Shown here: positions 1-6,307 of the stretch, one piece after another
Numbering within the stretch: the stretch's first letter is position 1
Layout: every line of letters begins with the position of its first letter
Source: an uncultured Christensenellaceae bacterium
GTDB taxonomy: Bacteria > Bacillota > Clostridia > Christensenellales > UBA3700
Direction: 5' to 3'
DNA length: 13,469 nt
Assembly (NCBI GenBank): GCA_910588015.1
Contig: CAJUOK010000032.1
Span: forward strand, 1-13,469
Notes under the pieces: model-generated
Databases searched by the model: none
Seen by the model: only the letters and a program-made list of their open reading frames with translations
Told to the model about the DNA's origin: nothing
Made by a program: the position numbers and the translations under genes

Positions 1-240
1 TGATAAAAAAATATATAAGGAACAAGAGGGCGCTATGCTCAAATGCGAAGACGCCTTGAGGAGCGCGTTCAAAGACGATAAAACATTTATTATGAATTGG
101 ACGACGCGTTTTGGTCTTATTACACCGTTATGATTTCACAGTATTTCAAAGAAGGGTTTATATATGGGGCAAAGATAGCGCTTGAGATTAGCGGCTGGGA
201 TAACAACAGCGCAAAAGATTTTTTTCCTTTTCAGAAGTGA
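1..240 (+). pseudogene. Frameshifted, left-truncated second copy of the small gene at 844-1149
   Basis: This stretch aligns with positions 901-1149 at about 95% nucleotide identity by eye, with roughly 12 substitutions. A 10-nt deletion after the shared gataaaacatt (the other copy has agacgcactc there) shifts the frame. The reading frame that begins DKKIYKEQEG therefore runs into TGA at 131-133. The original frame resumes downstream as YYELDDAFWS and continues to TGA at 238-240. The 5' end lies outside the window. The high identity implies a recent duplication, and the copy is almost certainly non-functional as a full-length protein. A truncated N-terminal peptide could still be made. Confidence 0.85.
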
Positions 241-299
241 TTTTGAGTTTTTTGATATATTATGAAAAATTTCTTTGCATTAACAAAAAAAATCAAGAA

Positions 300-749
300 T
301 TAATCGGTTTCGCCTAATAAATAATCTGTTGTAACGTTGAAGTATTGAGCTAGCGTAACGACAGCATTTGCATTAGGCGTACGATTTCCATTCTCCCAAT
401 GATTTATGGCAACTTGAGATAAACCGACTTCTGTTGCTAATTTGTTTTGAGTAAGATTATTTTTTATTCTTAATTCTTTCAATCTCTTATTAAATAAATA
501 CATATCACAATTAAAATTATCGCGGACATAAACAGGCGCGCTGTCGTCATTTAATTTAAGTAAATAATCTGTGCTGACTTGAAAAAATCTAGATAATAGA
601 ATAATACCAATTGCAGTCGGAACGCGTTCTCCATTTTCCCAATAGCTTATTTGGCTTTTACACAAACCTACTTCTTTAGCAAGTTGAGGTTGAGAAATTT
701 TATAATCGATTCTTAATTTTTTTATATTCGATATAAAATATTTATTCAT
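300..749 (-). CDS. Tandem double-XRE helix-turn-helix transcriptional regulator
   Basis: This 149-residue protein consists of two HTH_3/XRE domains in series. Domain 1 spans about residues 9-66 (ISQPQLAKEVGLCKSQISYW, then ENGERVP and STDYLL). Domain 2 spans about residues 88-146 (LTQNKLATEVGLSQVAINHW, then ENGNRTP and TTDYLLGE). The linker (about 67-87) is short, and there is no sensor or peptidase domain. Tandem XRE domains resemble a covalently joined dimer, which would suit binding to inverted half-sites. The ATG at 749 has no Shine-Dalgarno sequence, and its likely -10 box ends only six bases upstream, so the mRNA may be leaderless. It is divergent from the small gene at 844, and their shared promoter region contains repeated half-sites. 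I infer an autoregulated repressor that also controls the neighbour, but the target is not proven. Confidence 0.9.
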   Translation of the reverse strand: MNKYFISNIKKLRIDYKISQPQLAKEVGLCKSQISYWENGERVPTAIGIILLSRFFQVSTDYLLKLNDDSAPVYVRDNFNCDMYLFNKRLKELRIKNNLTQNKLATEVGLSQVAINHWENGNRTPNANAVVTLAQYFNVTTDYLLGETD

Positions 750-755
750 ATTTTA

Positions 756-784
756 ATTATCTCACAATTGTTATTTGATTTCAA
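756..784 (-). promoter_or_regulatory. Sigma-A-type promoter of the double-XRE regulator
   Basis: Read on the minus strand: TTGAAA (784-779), a 17-nt spacer, then GATAAT (761-756). The transcription start would fall at about 749-750, at the A of the start codon, which predicts a leaderless transcript. The -35 box abuts that of the divergent promoter. Confidence 0.65.
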
Positions 785-813
785 TTGACCTCTCTCATTT
801 GTTATGATATACT
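785..813 (+). promoter_or_regulatory. Sigma-A-type promoter of the small gene at 844
   Basis: TTGACC (785-790), a 17-nt spacer, then TATACT (808-813). The start of transcription would be near 820, just ahead of the gagagag ribosome-binding stretch. One arm of the inverted repeat at 790-836 fills the spacer, so a protein bound there would block RNA polymerase. Confidence 0.75.
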
Positions 814-836
814 TGAAAAAATAACAGTTGAGAGAG
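790..836. promoter_or_regulatory. Probable operator: 16-nt inverted repeat across the promoter
   Basis: Arm 790-805 (ctctctcatttgttat) and the reverse complement of 821-836 (ctctctcaactgttat) match at 14 of 16 positions, separated by 15 nt that include the -10 box. A third, related half-site, CTCACAATTGTTAT, lies at 761-774 inside the promoter of the divergent regulator. It shares CTCA and TGTTAT but is 2 nt longer. The arrangement suggests binding by the adjacent double-XRE protein to repress both promoters. Alternatively it could form an RNA hairpin hiding the ribosome binding site. Confidence 0.55.
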
Positions 837-843
837 AATGTAT

Positions 844-1149
844 ATGAAACTATCGCAAATTATTAAAATGTTTATGGATATAGACGAACCTCAAATCAAA
901 ATTGATAAAAAAATATATAAGGCACAAGAGGACGCTATGCTCAAATGTGAAGACGCCTTGAGGAGCGCGTTCAAAGACGATAAAACATTAGACGCACTCT
1001 ATTATGAATTGGACGACGCGTTTTGGTCTTATTACACCGTTATGATTTCGCAGTATTTCAAAGAAGGGTTTGTCTATGGGGCAAAGATAGCGCTTGAGAT
1101 TAGCGGTTGGGATAACAACAGCGCAAAAGATTTTCTTCCACTTCAATAG
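844..1149 (+). CDS. Small unknown protein (101 aa), possibly regulated by the divergent XRE protein
   Basis: I do not recognise this family with confidence. The protein is mostly helical by composition and rich in charged and aromatic residues, with no signal peptide or membrane segment. The C-terminal half carries YYELDDAFWSYY and then FKEGFVYGAKIALEISG. That GF-x-x-GAKI-x-E pattern recalls the small Clostridia proteins grouped as DUF6809, but this is only a resemblance. ATG 844 is preferred over ATG 838 because GAGAG (832-836) then sits 7 nt upstream. It has its own sigma-A promoter overlapped by a probable operator. A broken copy lies at 1-240. The divergent regulator-plus-small-gene layout is typical of prophage remnants and small accessory modules. 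Confidence 0.75.
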   Translation: MKLSQIIKMFMDIDEPQIKIDKKIYKAQEDAMLKCEDALRSAFKDDKTLDALYYELDDAFWSYYTVMISQYFKEGFVYGAKIALEISGWDNNSAKDFLPLQ

Positions 1150-1228
1150 TGATTCCGATTATTCGAGTAACGCGCAGGCGCTTTTTTTCATATATTGCAA
1201 CGAAGAAGATTATTGTCGGAGGCTTTAT

Positions 1229-1300
1229 ATGAAAATTATTTGTATCAATCCGCCTAGATTTATCAAGGCAATTTTGAGAGTGTTCAAAAGAAAGAACTAA
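1229..1300 (+). CDS. spoVM: Stage V sporulation protein M (SpoVM), 23 aa
   Basis: This 23-codon gene begins MKIICINPPR and ends in a basic KRKN tail. Compared with the B. subtilis peptide (MKFYTIKLPK, 26 aa), M1, K2, I6, P9, F11, I15 and R17 coincide and K/R10, L/I12 and V/L16 are conservative. In the family, SpoVM is an amphipathic helix that recognises the convex forespore outer membrane and anchors the SpoIVA ATPase there; P9 and the helix face matter for this. A consensus GGAGG lies at 1218-1222, 6 nt before the ATG. Its place directly before a minus-strand rpmB and then yloU-yloV is the B. subtilis arrangement, which greatly strengthens the call. Expression should be mother-cell (sigma-E). 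CATATATT at 1189-1196 is at best a weak -10 candidate, with no clear -35. Confidence 0.88.
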   Translation: MKIICINPPRFIKAILRVFKRKN

Positions 1301-1325
1301 TCCAGCGCAAAGCGGTGTTTTTGAC

Positions 1326-1351
1326 AAAAAAAACACCCCGAAATCGGGGTG
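1326..1351 (-). terminator. Intrinsic terminator of rpmB (possibly shared with spoVM)
   Basis: A 7-bp GC-rich stem (CACCCCG at 1334-1340 with CGGGGTG at 1345-1351, loop AAAT) is followed on the minus strand by eight T residues (the A run at 1326-1333). It lies 22 nt past the rpmB stop. On the plus strand a T run occurs only further on (1363-1368), after a weak TGCA hairpin, so bidirectional use for spoVM is possible but less certain. Confidence 0.85.
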
Positions 1352-1373
1352 CATAGTTTGCATTTTTTATTAA

Positions 1374-1568
1374 TTACGCGCGCTTAACAGCACCGTCGGT
1401 ACGCAGACATCTGGTGCATACGTATAAACTTTGGGTCGAACCGTTGGGGTTGACAACTTTGACTTTCTGAACGTTTGCTCCCCAGCTTCTTCTATATTTG
1501 CGGTTGGAGTGGCTGACCTTGTTGCCGCTCTGTTGTCCCTTGCCGCATATTGCACATACTTTAGACAT
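1374..1568 (-). CDS. rpmB: 50S ribosomal protein bL28, zinc-ribbon (C+) form
   Basis: A 64-residue protein matching bL28 in length and motifs: CAICGK near the N-terminus, SHSNRKYRRSWGANVQKV in the middle and SLYVCTRCLR near the C-terminus. It is a structural protein of the large ribosomal subunit. Four cysteines, C5/C8 and C51/C54, form two CxxC pairs that would bind zinc. B. subtilis bL28 lacks these cysteines. GGAGG lies 9 nt before the ATG. A good sigma-A promoter sits upstream and a strong terminator downstream, so it is a single-gene unit. It is transcribed opposite to spoVM and yloU, as in B. subtilis. Confidence 0.97.
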   Translation of the reverse strand: MSKVCAICGKGQQSGNKVSHSNRKYRRSWGANVQKVKVVNPNGSTQSLYVCTRCLRTDGAVKRA

Positions 1569-1601
1569 AATGAATTACCTCCATTCAATTCTTGCCTAGA
1601 T

Positions 1602-1630
1602 ATAATACCACTACGGCGAGATAATTGCAA
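1602..1630 (-). promoter_or_regulatory. Sigma-A-type promoter of rpmB
   Basis: On the minus strand, TTGCAA (1630-1625), a 17-nt spacer and TATTAT (1607-1602) give a near-consensus housekeeping promoter, with a start near 1595 and a leader of about 27 nt containing GGAGG. Confidence 0.75.
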
Positions 1631-1681
1631 GAAAATATAGGTTGATTTTCAAAAAATTTTATATTTTTTTATCATTTTGCT

Positions 1682-1742
1682 TATAATACTCTAAATACAC
1701 GACTAAAATATACAAAAACACTTGCGCTGAAAAGCTGTTTTT
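1682..1742 (+). promoter_or_regulatory. Candidate -10 box and leader hairpin ahead of yloU
   Basis: TATAAT at 1682-1687 is a candidate -10 box, though no good -35 lies at the right distance. Downstream, AAAAACA (1714-1720) can pair with TGTTTTT (1736-1742), and inside it GCT-GAAA-AGC (1726-1735) forms a small GNRA-capped stem, with a 5-nt bulge between the two. The hairpin ends 16 nt before the yloU ATG, which has no visible Shine-Dalgarno sequence. A regulatory leader is possible but unproven. Confidence 0.35.
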
Positions 1743-1758
1743 GATAAAATTACAATAT

Positions 1759-2109
1759 ATGGCAGTAAAAACATCTAATTATTACGGAAGAATAATAATA
1801 ACGGATAAAGCTATATCAATGGTGGCGCATTTCGCGGCAGCCGACTGTTACGGCGTCGTGGACCTTGTGTCACGCAAATTGAGTGACAGTATAAGCGAAT
1901 TCTTTAACAAATGCCCTTCTGGTAAAGGGGTAAAGATTGTCACTTTAAAAAATAAGATTAACATCGAACTTTTTGTTGTCCTAAAAGAAGGAATAAATAT
2001 CGACGCCGTGACTGATTCTATTAAGAGCACGGTTAAGTATAACGTAGAGACGTATACTGGAATGAGAGTTGACAGTGTGACTGTCAACGTTGTGGGTGTA
2101 AAAGTTTGA
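1759..2109 (+). CDS. yloU: Asp23/Gls24 family protein (YloU)
   Basis: This 116-residue protein matches the Asp23 (alkaline shock protein) domain throughout: YYGRIIITDKAISMVAHFAA, then ADCYGVVDLVSR, a central INIELFVVLKEGINI strand region, and the C-terminal AVTDSIKSTVKYNVE and VDSVTVNVVGV. Related proteins are cytosolic or membrane-associated and linked to envelope homeostasis; the biochemical role is not settled. ATG 1759 is chosen because it aligns with the B. subtilis N-terminus. An in-frame TTG at 1741 lies inside a potential hairpin and would add six residues unlike the family. The fakA start follows 12 nt after the stop, so the two form an operon, as in many Firmicutes. Confidence 0.93.
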   Translation: MAVKTSNYYGRIIITDKAISMVAHFAAADCYGVVDLVSRKLSDSISEFFNKCPSGKGVKIVTLKNKINIELFVVLKEGINIDAVTDSIKSTVKYNVETYTGMRVDSVTVNVVGVKV

Positions 2110-2121
2110 TCGGAGAATAAA

Positions 2122-3756
2122 ATGAAAATTTTAGATAGCGCCAAGATATTGGAGATGATTGACGGAGGCTATAGATACCTCAAAGCCAATAAAGCAATGG
2201 TCGACGCTCTGAATGTCTTTCCGGTTCCCGACGGCGACACGGGTACGAATATGTCGCTAACGATGGCTTCTGCGGTAAAAGAAGTAAAAGCTGTAGAGAC
2301 CGATGATATAAGAGAAATTTTGACAGCATATTCGAGAGGCGCGCTCAAGGGCGCGAGAGGTAACTCGGGTGTCATTCTGTCACAGATAATCAAGGGTTTG
2401 GCGGTGGTTTTGTCTGACGAACGCTCTATTACTACCAAATCTTTTGCAAATGCATTGCGTTATTCGAGAGAAGTTGCCTACAACGCGGTTACAAAACCAA
2501 AAGAAGGCACTGTGTTGACGGTTATCAGATATATGGCGGAAAATGCGCCGATGATTGCCAACAAAAACGCTTCGTTTATCAACTTTTTTGACCAACTTAT
2601 AAAAAAAGGTGAAGAAATTCTCCAAAAAACGCCTGATATGTTGCCTGTATTAAAGCAAGCGGGCGTTGTTGACGCAGGCGGAAGAGGTCTTCTTTGCGTA
2701 TTCCAAGGCTTTTATAACGTCTTGGCGGGAATAGATATTCCCGAAGAGATGGAAGAAGCTGAAAACGCTGTCGTGCCTACGCCTATTTTGGACGCTTTCG
2801 GCAGCGACGAACACGACCTTGATAATATCAAGTATGCATATTGCACAGAATACTTTGTTATTAATCTCAAAAAACACGTCACCGAAGAAGATATAGAAAA
2901 ATTAAGAGATAAACTTATGACCATAGGTGATTGCGTAATAGTTATAGGAGACGTAAATCTTATAAAAGTGCACGTTCATACCAATCAGCCTAACCGCGCG
3001 TTATACAATGCGCTCCAACTTGGAGAATTGGACAAAGTAAAGATAGAAAATATGCTCGAACAACACAGGGCTTTGGTCGCAGAGCGTGAAAAAACCAAAA
3101 AAGCCATAGGCGTGATTTCTATTTGCGCGGGCGACGGCATAGCCAATATATTCAAAGAGTTGACTATTGACGAAGTTATCGAGGGCGGACAGACTATGAA
3201 TCCAAGCGTCGAAGATATTTTGACAGCGGTTGAAAAAATCAATTCTGACAACGTAATTATTCTCCCTAATAATAAAAACATAATTATGGCGGCTGAAAAG
3301 GTCAAAGAATTGACGTCAAAACGCGTTGAAGTCATACCTACGACGGGTATTGCTCAAGGAATAAGAGCGGCGTTTGCTTTCGACGTAAATCAAAGCGTAG
3401 AGGACAACGTGAGCGAGATGACGTCGTCTTTTGCAGATTTGAAGTGCGGCGAAGTCACCAATGCCGTGCGTAATACCAACCTTGACGGCTTCGAAATATC
3501 AGAAGGCGATATTATAGGTCTTGACGGCAAGACTATCATTGCCGATTCCAAGAGCGTAGAAGAGACTACGATGGCGGTAATAGAAAAATTGGTCGACGAA
3601 TGGAGCGAAGTAATCACTGTTTATTACGGCGAAGGCGTGAGCAAAGAGGACGCGGAAAAGCTTGTGTCCAAGCTCAAACAGAAGTATGAAGACTTCGACG
3701 TAGTGAGCTATTTCGGCGGACAGCCTCATTACTATTACTTAATATCCGTAGAATAA
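2122..3756 (+). CDS. fakA: Fatty acid kinase subunit FakA (YloV, DAK2-like kinase)
   Basis: FakA phosphorylates fatty acids presented by a FakB (DegV-family) partner, feeding exogenous fatty acids into phospholipid synthesis in the cytoplasm. This 544-residue protein has the usual length. The N-terminal kinase (DhaL/DAK2) domain covers about 1-205 and contains NVFPVPDGDTGTNM (31-44; D37 and D39 expected at the Mg-ATP site), KGARGNSGVILSQ (76-88) and VVDAGGRGL (182-190). The middle domain (about 235-325) contains VHVHTNQP with H284 and H286, the histidine pair conserved in FakA. The C-terminal domain (about 328-544) begins IGVISICAGDG. GGAG at 2112-2115 is 6 nt before the ATG. It is co-transcribed with yloU. 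No fakB is in the window. A strong terminator follows. Confidence 0.95.
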   Translation: MKILDSAKILEMIDGGYRYLKANKAMVDALNVFPVPDGDTGTNMSLTMASAVKEVKAVETDDIREILTAYSRGALKGARGNSGVILSQIIKGLAVVLSDERSITTKSFANALRYSREVAYNAVTKPKEGTVLTVIRYMAENAPMIANKNASFINFFDQLIKKGEEILQKTPDMLPVLKQAGVVDAGGRGLLCVFQGFYNVLAGIDIPEEMEEAENAVVPTPILDAFGSDEHDLDNIKYAYCTEYFVINLKKHVTEEDIEKLRDKLMTIGDCVIVIGDVNLIKVHVHTNQPNRALYNALQLGELDKVKIENMLEQHRALVAEREKTKKAIGVISICAGDGIANIFKELTIDEVIEGGQTMNPSVEDILTAVEKINSDNVIILPNNKNIIMAAEKVKELTSKRVEVIPTTGIAQGIRAAFAFDVNQSVEDNVSEMTSSFADLKCGEVTNAVRNTNLDGFEISEGDIIGLDGKTIIADSKSVEETTMAVIEKLVDEWSEVITVYYGEGVSKEDAEKLVSKLKQKYEDFDVVSYFGGQPHYYYLISVE

Positions 3757-3825
3757 TTCGGCTTAAATATAGAATATTTGATATAATATATACATACCGG
3801 TAATAATTGAACTGTGTTCAAAAAG

Positions 3826-3864
3826 AAACCGCAGGCGGTCAAAACGCTTGCGGTTTTTGATTTT
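3826..3864 (+). terminator. Intrinsic terminator of the yloU-fakA operon
   Basis: A 12-bp stem with one G-U pair (AAACCGCAGGCG at 3826-3837 with CGCTTGCGGTTT at 3845-3856, loop GTCAAAA) runs into TTTTTGATTTT. Just upstream is a smaller perfect hairpin, TTGAAC-TGT-GTTCAA (3807-3821). The rest of the fakA-recG gap (3757-4054) is AT-rich, and I see no gene in it. Confidence 0.9.
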
Positions 3865-3958
3865 GTATACGTATTGTCGATTATCTCGATATAATGCTGT
3901 CTGAGTATATAAAAACAGCCATACTGAACAATGTTCAAAATAATAAAACGTATATTCT

Positions 3959-3988
3959 TTGCTTTTGTGTTGATTATAAATATATAAT
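3959..3988 (+). promoter_or_regulatory. Candidate sigma-A promoter of recG
   Basis: TTGCTT (3959-3964), an 18-nt spacer, and a perfect TATAAT (3983-3988). Other TATAAT matches lie nearby (3890-3895, 3996-4001), so the exact start site is uncertain in this AT-rich stretch. The leader would be about 60 nt. Confidence 0.5.
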
Positions 3989-4054
3989 ATGATAATATAA
4001 TTATCAAATAACATCGCTCAACTTGATTGTCAACTGCAATTAACAAAAGGAATT

Positions 4055-6049
4055 ATGGAACTTACAGACGTAAAAGGTATCGGCGCTAAAACAGCGGAAA
4101 AACTTAATAAACTTGGTATTTATACGCCGCGCGACGCTGTGTATTTTTATCCTAAATTTTATTGGGATATGACCAAAGAGACTGATTTGGACTCTATCGA
4201 AAGCGGCGATTACGTCTTGCTCAAAGGTTATCTTACGTCGGTTAGCGGATTGATTAGGGCAAAGAGAGGACTTTCGTTTTGCACTGCAACGTTGAATACG
4301 CAAGGTAAAAAAAACAAATTGACTTGGTTTAATTCTCCATTTGTCGTTTCACTTATCAAGCAGAGCGGAGAATTTTTGTTTTGGGGCAAGGCAAGACTCA
4401 ACGGCAAAAAAATCGAGATGTCCAATCCAAGTTTTGAAAAAGCCGAGGAAAACAAGAGACTTCAAGGCATTGTGCCCATTTATCCGCTCAAAGACGCAGT
4501 GGGGCAACAGACTTTTAGAAATATCGTCAAAGCCTGTCTTGATAATATTACGATACCCAGCCGTCTCGACGCGTATTGCGACATTTCTCTCGACAAAGCT
4601 TTGAGGACTGTTCACGACCCTATAGATATGGAGCAGACCAAGCTTGCGCGCAGAAGAATTGCGATAGAAGAGCTTGTCTATCAGATAATTGCATATAGAA
4701 TCATTAAGAATAATTCGGCAAATCTTAAGCCTTATCCGTATAACCGTGACTTCGAAGATATTCAAGAGCACATCGCCGCGCTGCCGTATAAGCTGACAGA
4801 TTCGCAGGATAAAGCCATTAGGGAGATTATCGACGACCTAAAGGGCGCGAAGCATACCAACAGAATGTTGATGGGCGACGTCGGTTCTGGCAAAACGGTA
4901 GTGGCATTGCTTTCCTGTCTTTTTGCGAAAAAGTGCGGAAAACAGTCTGCCATTATGGCGCCTACAGAAATTTTGGCGCGTCAGCATTATAAGACGGCGC
5001 TTACGCTTTTCGGCGACAGCTTGCGCGCGGCGTTGTTGACGTCTTCAACTTCCGCGGCGGATAAAAAGGCTGTCATAGCCGCTCTTTCCAAAGGAGAACT
5101 TGATTTGATAGTCGGCACGCACGCCGTGCTCAACGACAAGGTTAAATTTAATAACTTGGGTTTTATCGTAATCGACGAACTGCATAGATTCGGCGTTAGG
5201 CAAAAGAGCAAACTTGAGGATAAAGCCTTGGGTGTTGACACCCTCGTTATGAGCGCGACGCCTATTCCAAGAGCTTTGGCGCTGTCGATATACGGAGATT
5301 TAGATATGTCGCAACTTCAGCCGAGAGAGGGGACGGGCGATAATATATCGACCTTTGTTATGGGCGACGATAGACTAAAAGGGCTTTATAAGTTTATCAA
5401 CGAGAGGGTATCTTACGGAGAGCAGGCTTATATTGTGTGTCCGCTTGTCGAGGACAGCGAGGGATTGGAAGTCTTTTCGGCAAAGACGCTATATAAGCAA
5501 CTTGTCAAAAAAGAACTTGCAGAGCTCAACGTAGGACTTGTCTACGGCAGTATGAAGGACAAAGATAAGAGCGAAATTATGTCTAGATTTTATGCCGGCG
5601 AAATAGACGTGCTGATTGCCACTTCTGTGATTGAAGTGGGAATCGACAGCCAAAGGGCGAGCGTTATGGCGGTGCTCAACAGCGACAGGTTCGGTCTGGC
5701 GGCGCTTCACCAACTGCGTGGCAGGGTGGGCAGAAATCCCCAAATCAAGTCATATTGCTTCTTGCACACCTCCAAACAAGAGGAAAACGAAAGACTCAAC
5801 GCTTTGCAAAACAATCGCGACGGGCTGAAGATTGCAGAAATCGACGCCGATATGCGCGGCTATGGCGATTTTTTGGGAGTCAATCAGAGCGGCGGAAGCG
5901 GCAAAATCGGGGTCTTCGTCAACAAAAAGCTTATCGAAGAGTGCAAAGACATTGCTGACGGAATTATGCAAGAAGGGGATATTTATACCCAATACGACGA
6001 AATGCTTTCGAAGTATCTTGACCTTTTGCAAGGCGTAAGCCTTAATTAA
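4055..6049 (+). CDS. recG: ATP-dependent DNA helicase RecG (divergent motifs)
   Basis: RecG remodels stalled replication forks and branched DNA (Holliday junctions, D-loops and R-loops). This 664-residue protein is slightly short for the family. It has an N-terminal helix-hairpin-helix-like start (VKGIGAKTAEKLNKLGI), an OB-fold wedge (about 45-130), and two helicase lobes: Walker A GDVGSGKT (274-281), motif II DELH (374-377), SATPIPRAL (400-408), VIEVGID (525-531) and QLRGRVGR (553-560). The C-terminal RecG segment reads MRGYGDFLGVNQSG (600-613). Motif II is DELHRFG where the family normally has DEQHRFG, and GLVYGSM replaces the usual H-G-R-M type motif. AAAGG lies 4 nt before the ATG. It follows fakA as in B. 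subtilis, without sdaAB-sdaAA between. Confidence 0.95.
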   Translation: MELTDVKGIGAKTAEKLNKLGIYTPRDAVYFYPKFYWDMTKETDLDSIESGDYVLLKGYLTSVSGLIRAKRGLSFCTATLNTQGKKNKLTWFNSPFVVSLIKQSGEFLFWGKARLNGKKIEMSNPSFEKAEENKRLQGIVPIYPLKDAVGQQTFRNIVKACLDNITIPSRLDAYCDISLDKALRTVHDPIDMEQTKLARRRIAIEELVYQIIAYRIIKNNSANLKPYPYNRDFEDIQEHIAALPYKLTDSQDKAIREIIDDLKGAKHTNRMLMGDVGSGKTVVALLSCLFAKKCGKQSAIMAPTEILARQHYKTALTLFGDSLRAALLTSSTSAADKKAVIAALSKGELDLIVGTHAVLNDKVKFNNLGFIVIDELHRFGVRQKSKLEDKALGVDTLVMSATPIPRALALSIYGDLDMSQLQPREGTGDNISTFVMGDDRLKGLYKFINERVSYGEQAYIVCPLVEDSEGLEVFSAKTLYKQLVKKELAELNVGLVYGSMKDKDKSEIMSRFYAGEIDVLIATSVIEVGIDSQRASVMAVLNSDRFGLAALHQLRGRVGRNPQIKSYCFLHTSKQEENERLNALQNNRDGLKIAEIDADMRGYGDFLGVNQSGGSGKIGVFVNKKLIEECKDIADGIMQEGDIYTQYDEMLSKYLDLLQGVSLN

Positions 6050-6052
6050 ATG

Positions 6053-6225
6053 GATGAGACCTCTCGACTACGGGGCGCGCGTCACAACCTAAAAATACGC
6101 AAATACTTTTGCAAGCAAAGTAATTGCTAGACGAACGGTTGGACTTCGCCCTACCGACCAAACGAAAATGTGCTACGCTCAATTTTGTCGGTACTTATAA
6201 AACTTGATGAGACCTCTCGACTACG
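6053..6225. repeat. Pair of 20-nt direct repeats with a palindromic element between
   Basis: GATGAGACCTCTCGACTACG occurs exactly at 6053-6072 and at 6206-6225. The second copy continues into a short hairpin (CTCGA-CTACGC-TCGAG, 6216-6231). Between them, TACCGAC (6152-6158) and GTCGGTA (6187-6193) form another imperfect hairpin with the inner pair GAAAAT/ATTTT and GTGCTACGCTCA in the loop. Such CTACG-cored palindromic pieces resemble dispersed REP/MITE-like intergenic repeats seen in many bacteria. No coding sequence is visible here. Confidence 0.65.
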
Positions 6226-6307
6226 CTCGAGGTGACAATTGATAATAATAGAGTTGACATTTACCAATGTTCAAGGAGAAAAAAATAACGATTGAGTTGA
6301 CAATATC

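Noticed and set aside
1..240. Programmed frameshift joining the two halves of the left copy
   Set aside because: The intact paralogue shows a plain 10-nt deletion at that point, and no slippery sequence or stimulatory structure is visible.
1172..1188. GCG-CAGG-CGC followed by seven T residues as a terminator of the small gene
   Set aside because: A 3-bp stem is too weak to call an intrinsic terminator, and the T run may instead belong to the spoVM promoter region.
1100..1363. An 87-codon minus-strand frame across the spoVM region
   Set aside because: It opposes the clear spoVM frame and the rpmB terminator and has no supporting start signal.
3778..3806. TTGATA-17-TAATAA as a promoter after fakA
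   Set aside because: The -10 matches at only three of six positions and would give an RNA ending at once in the fakA terminator.
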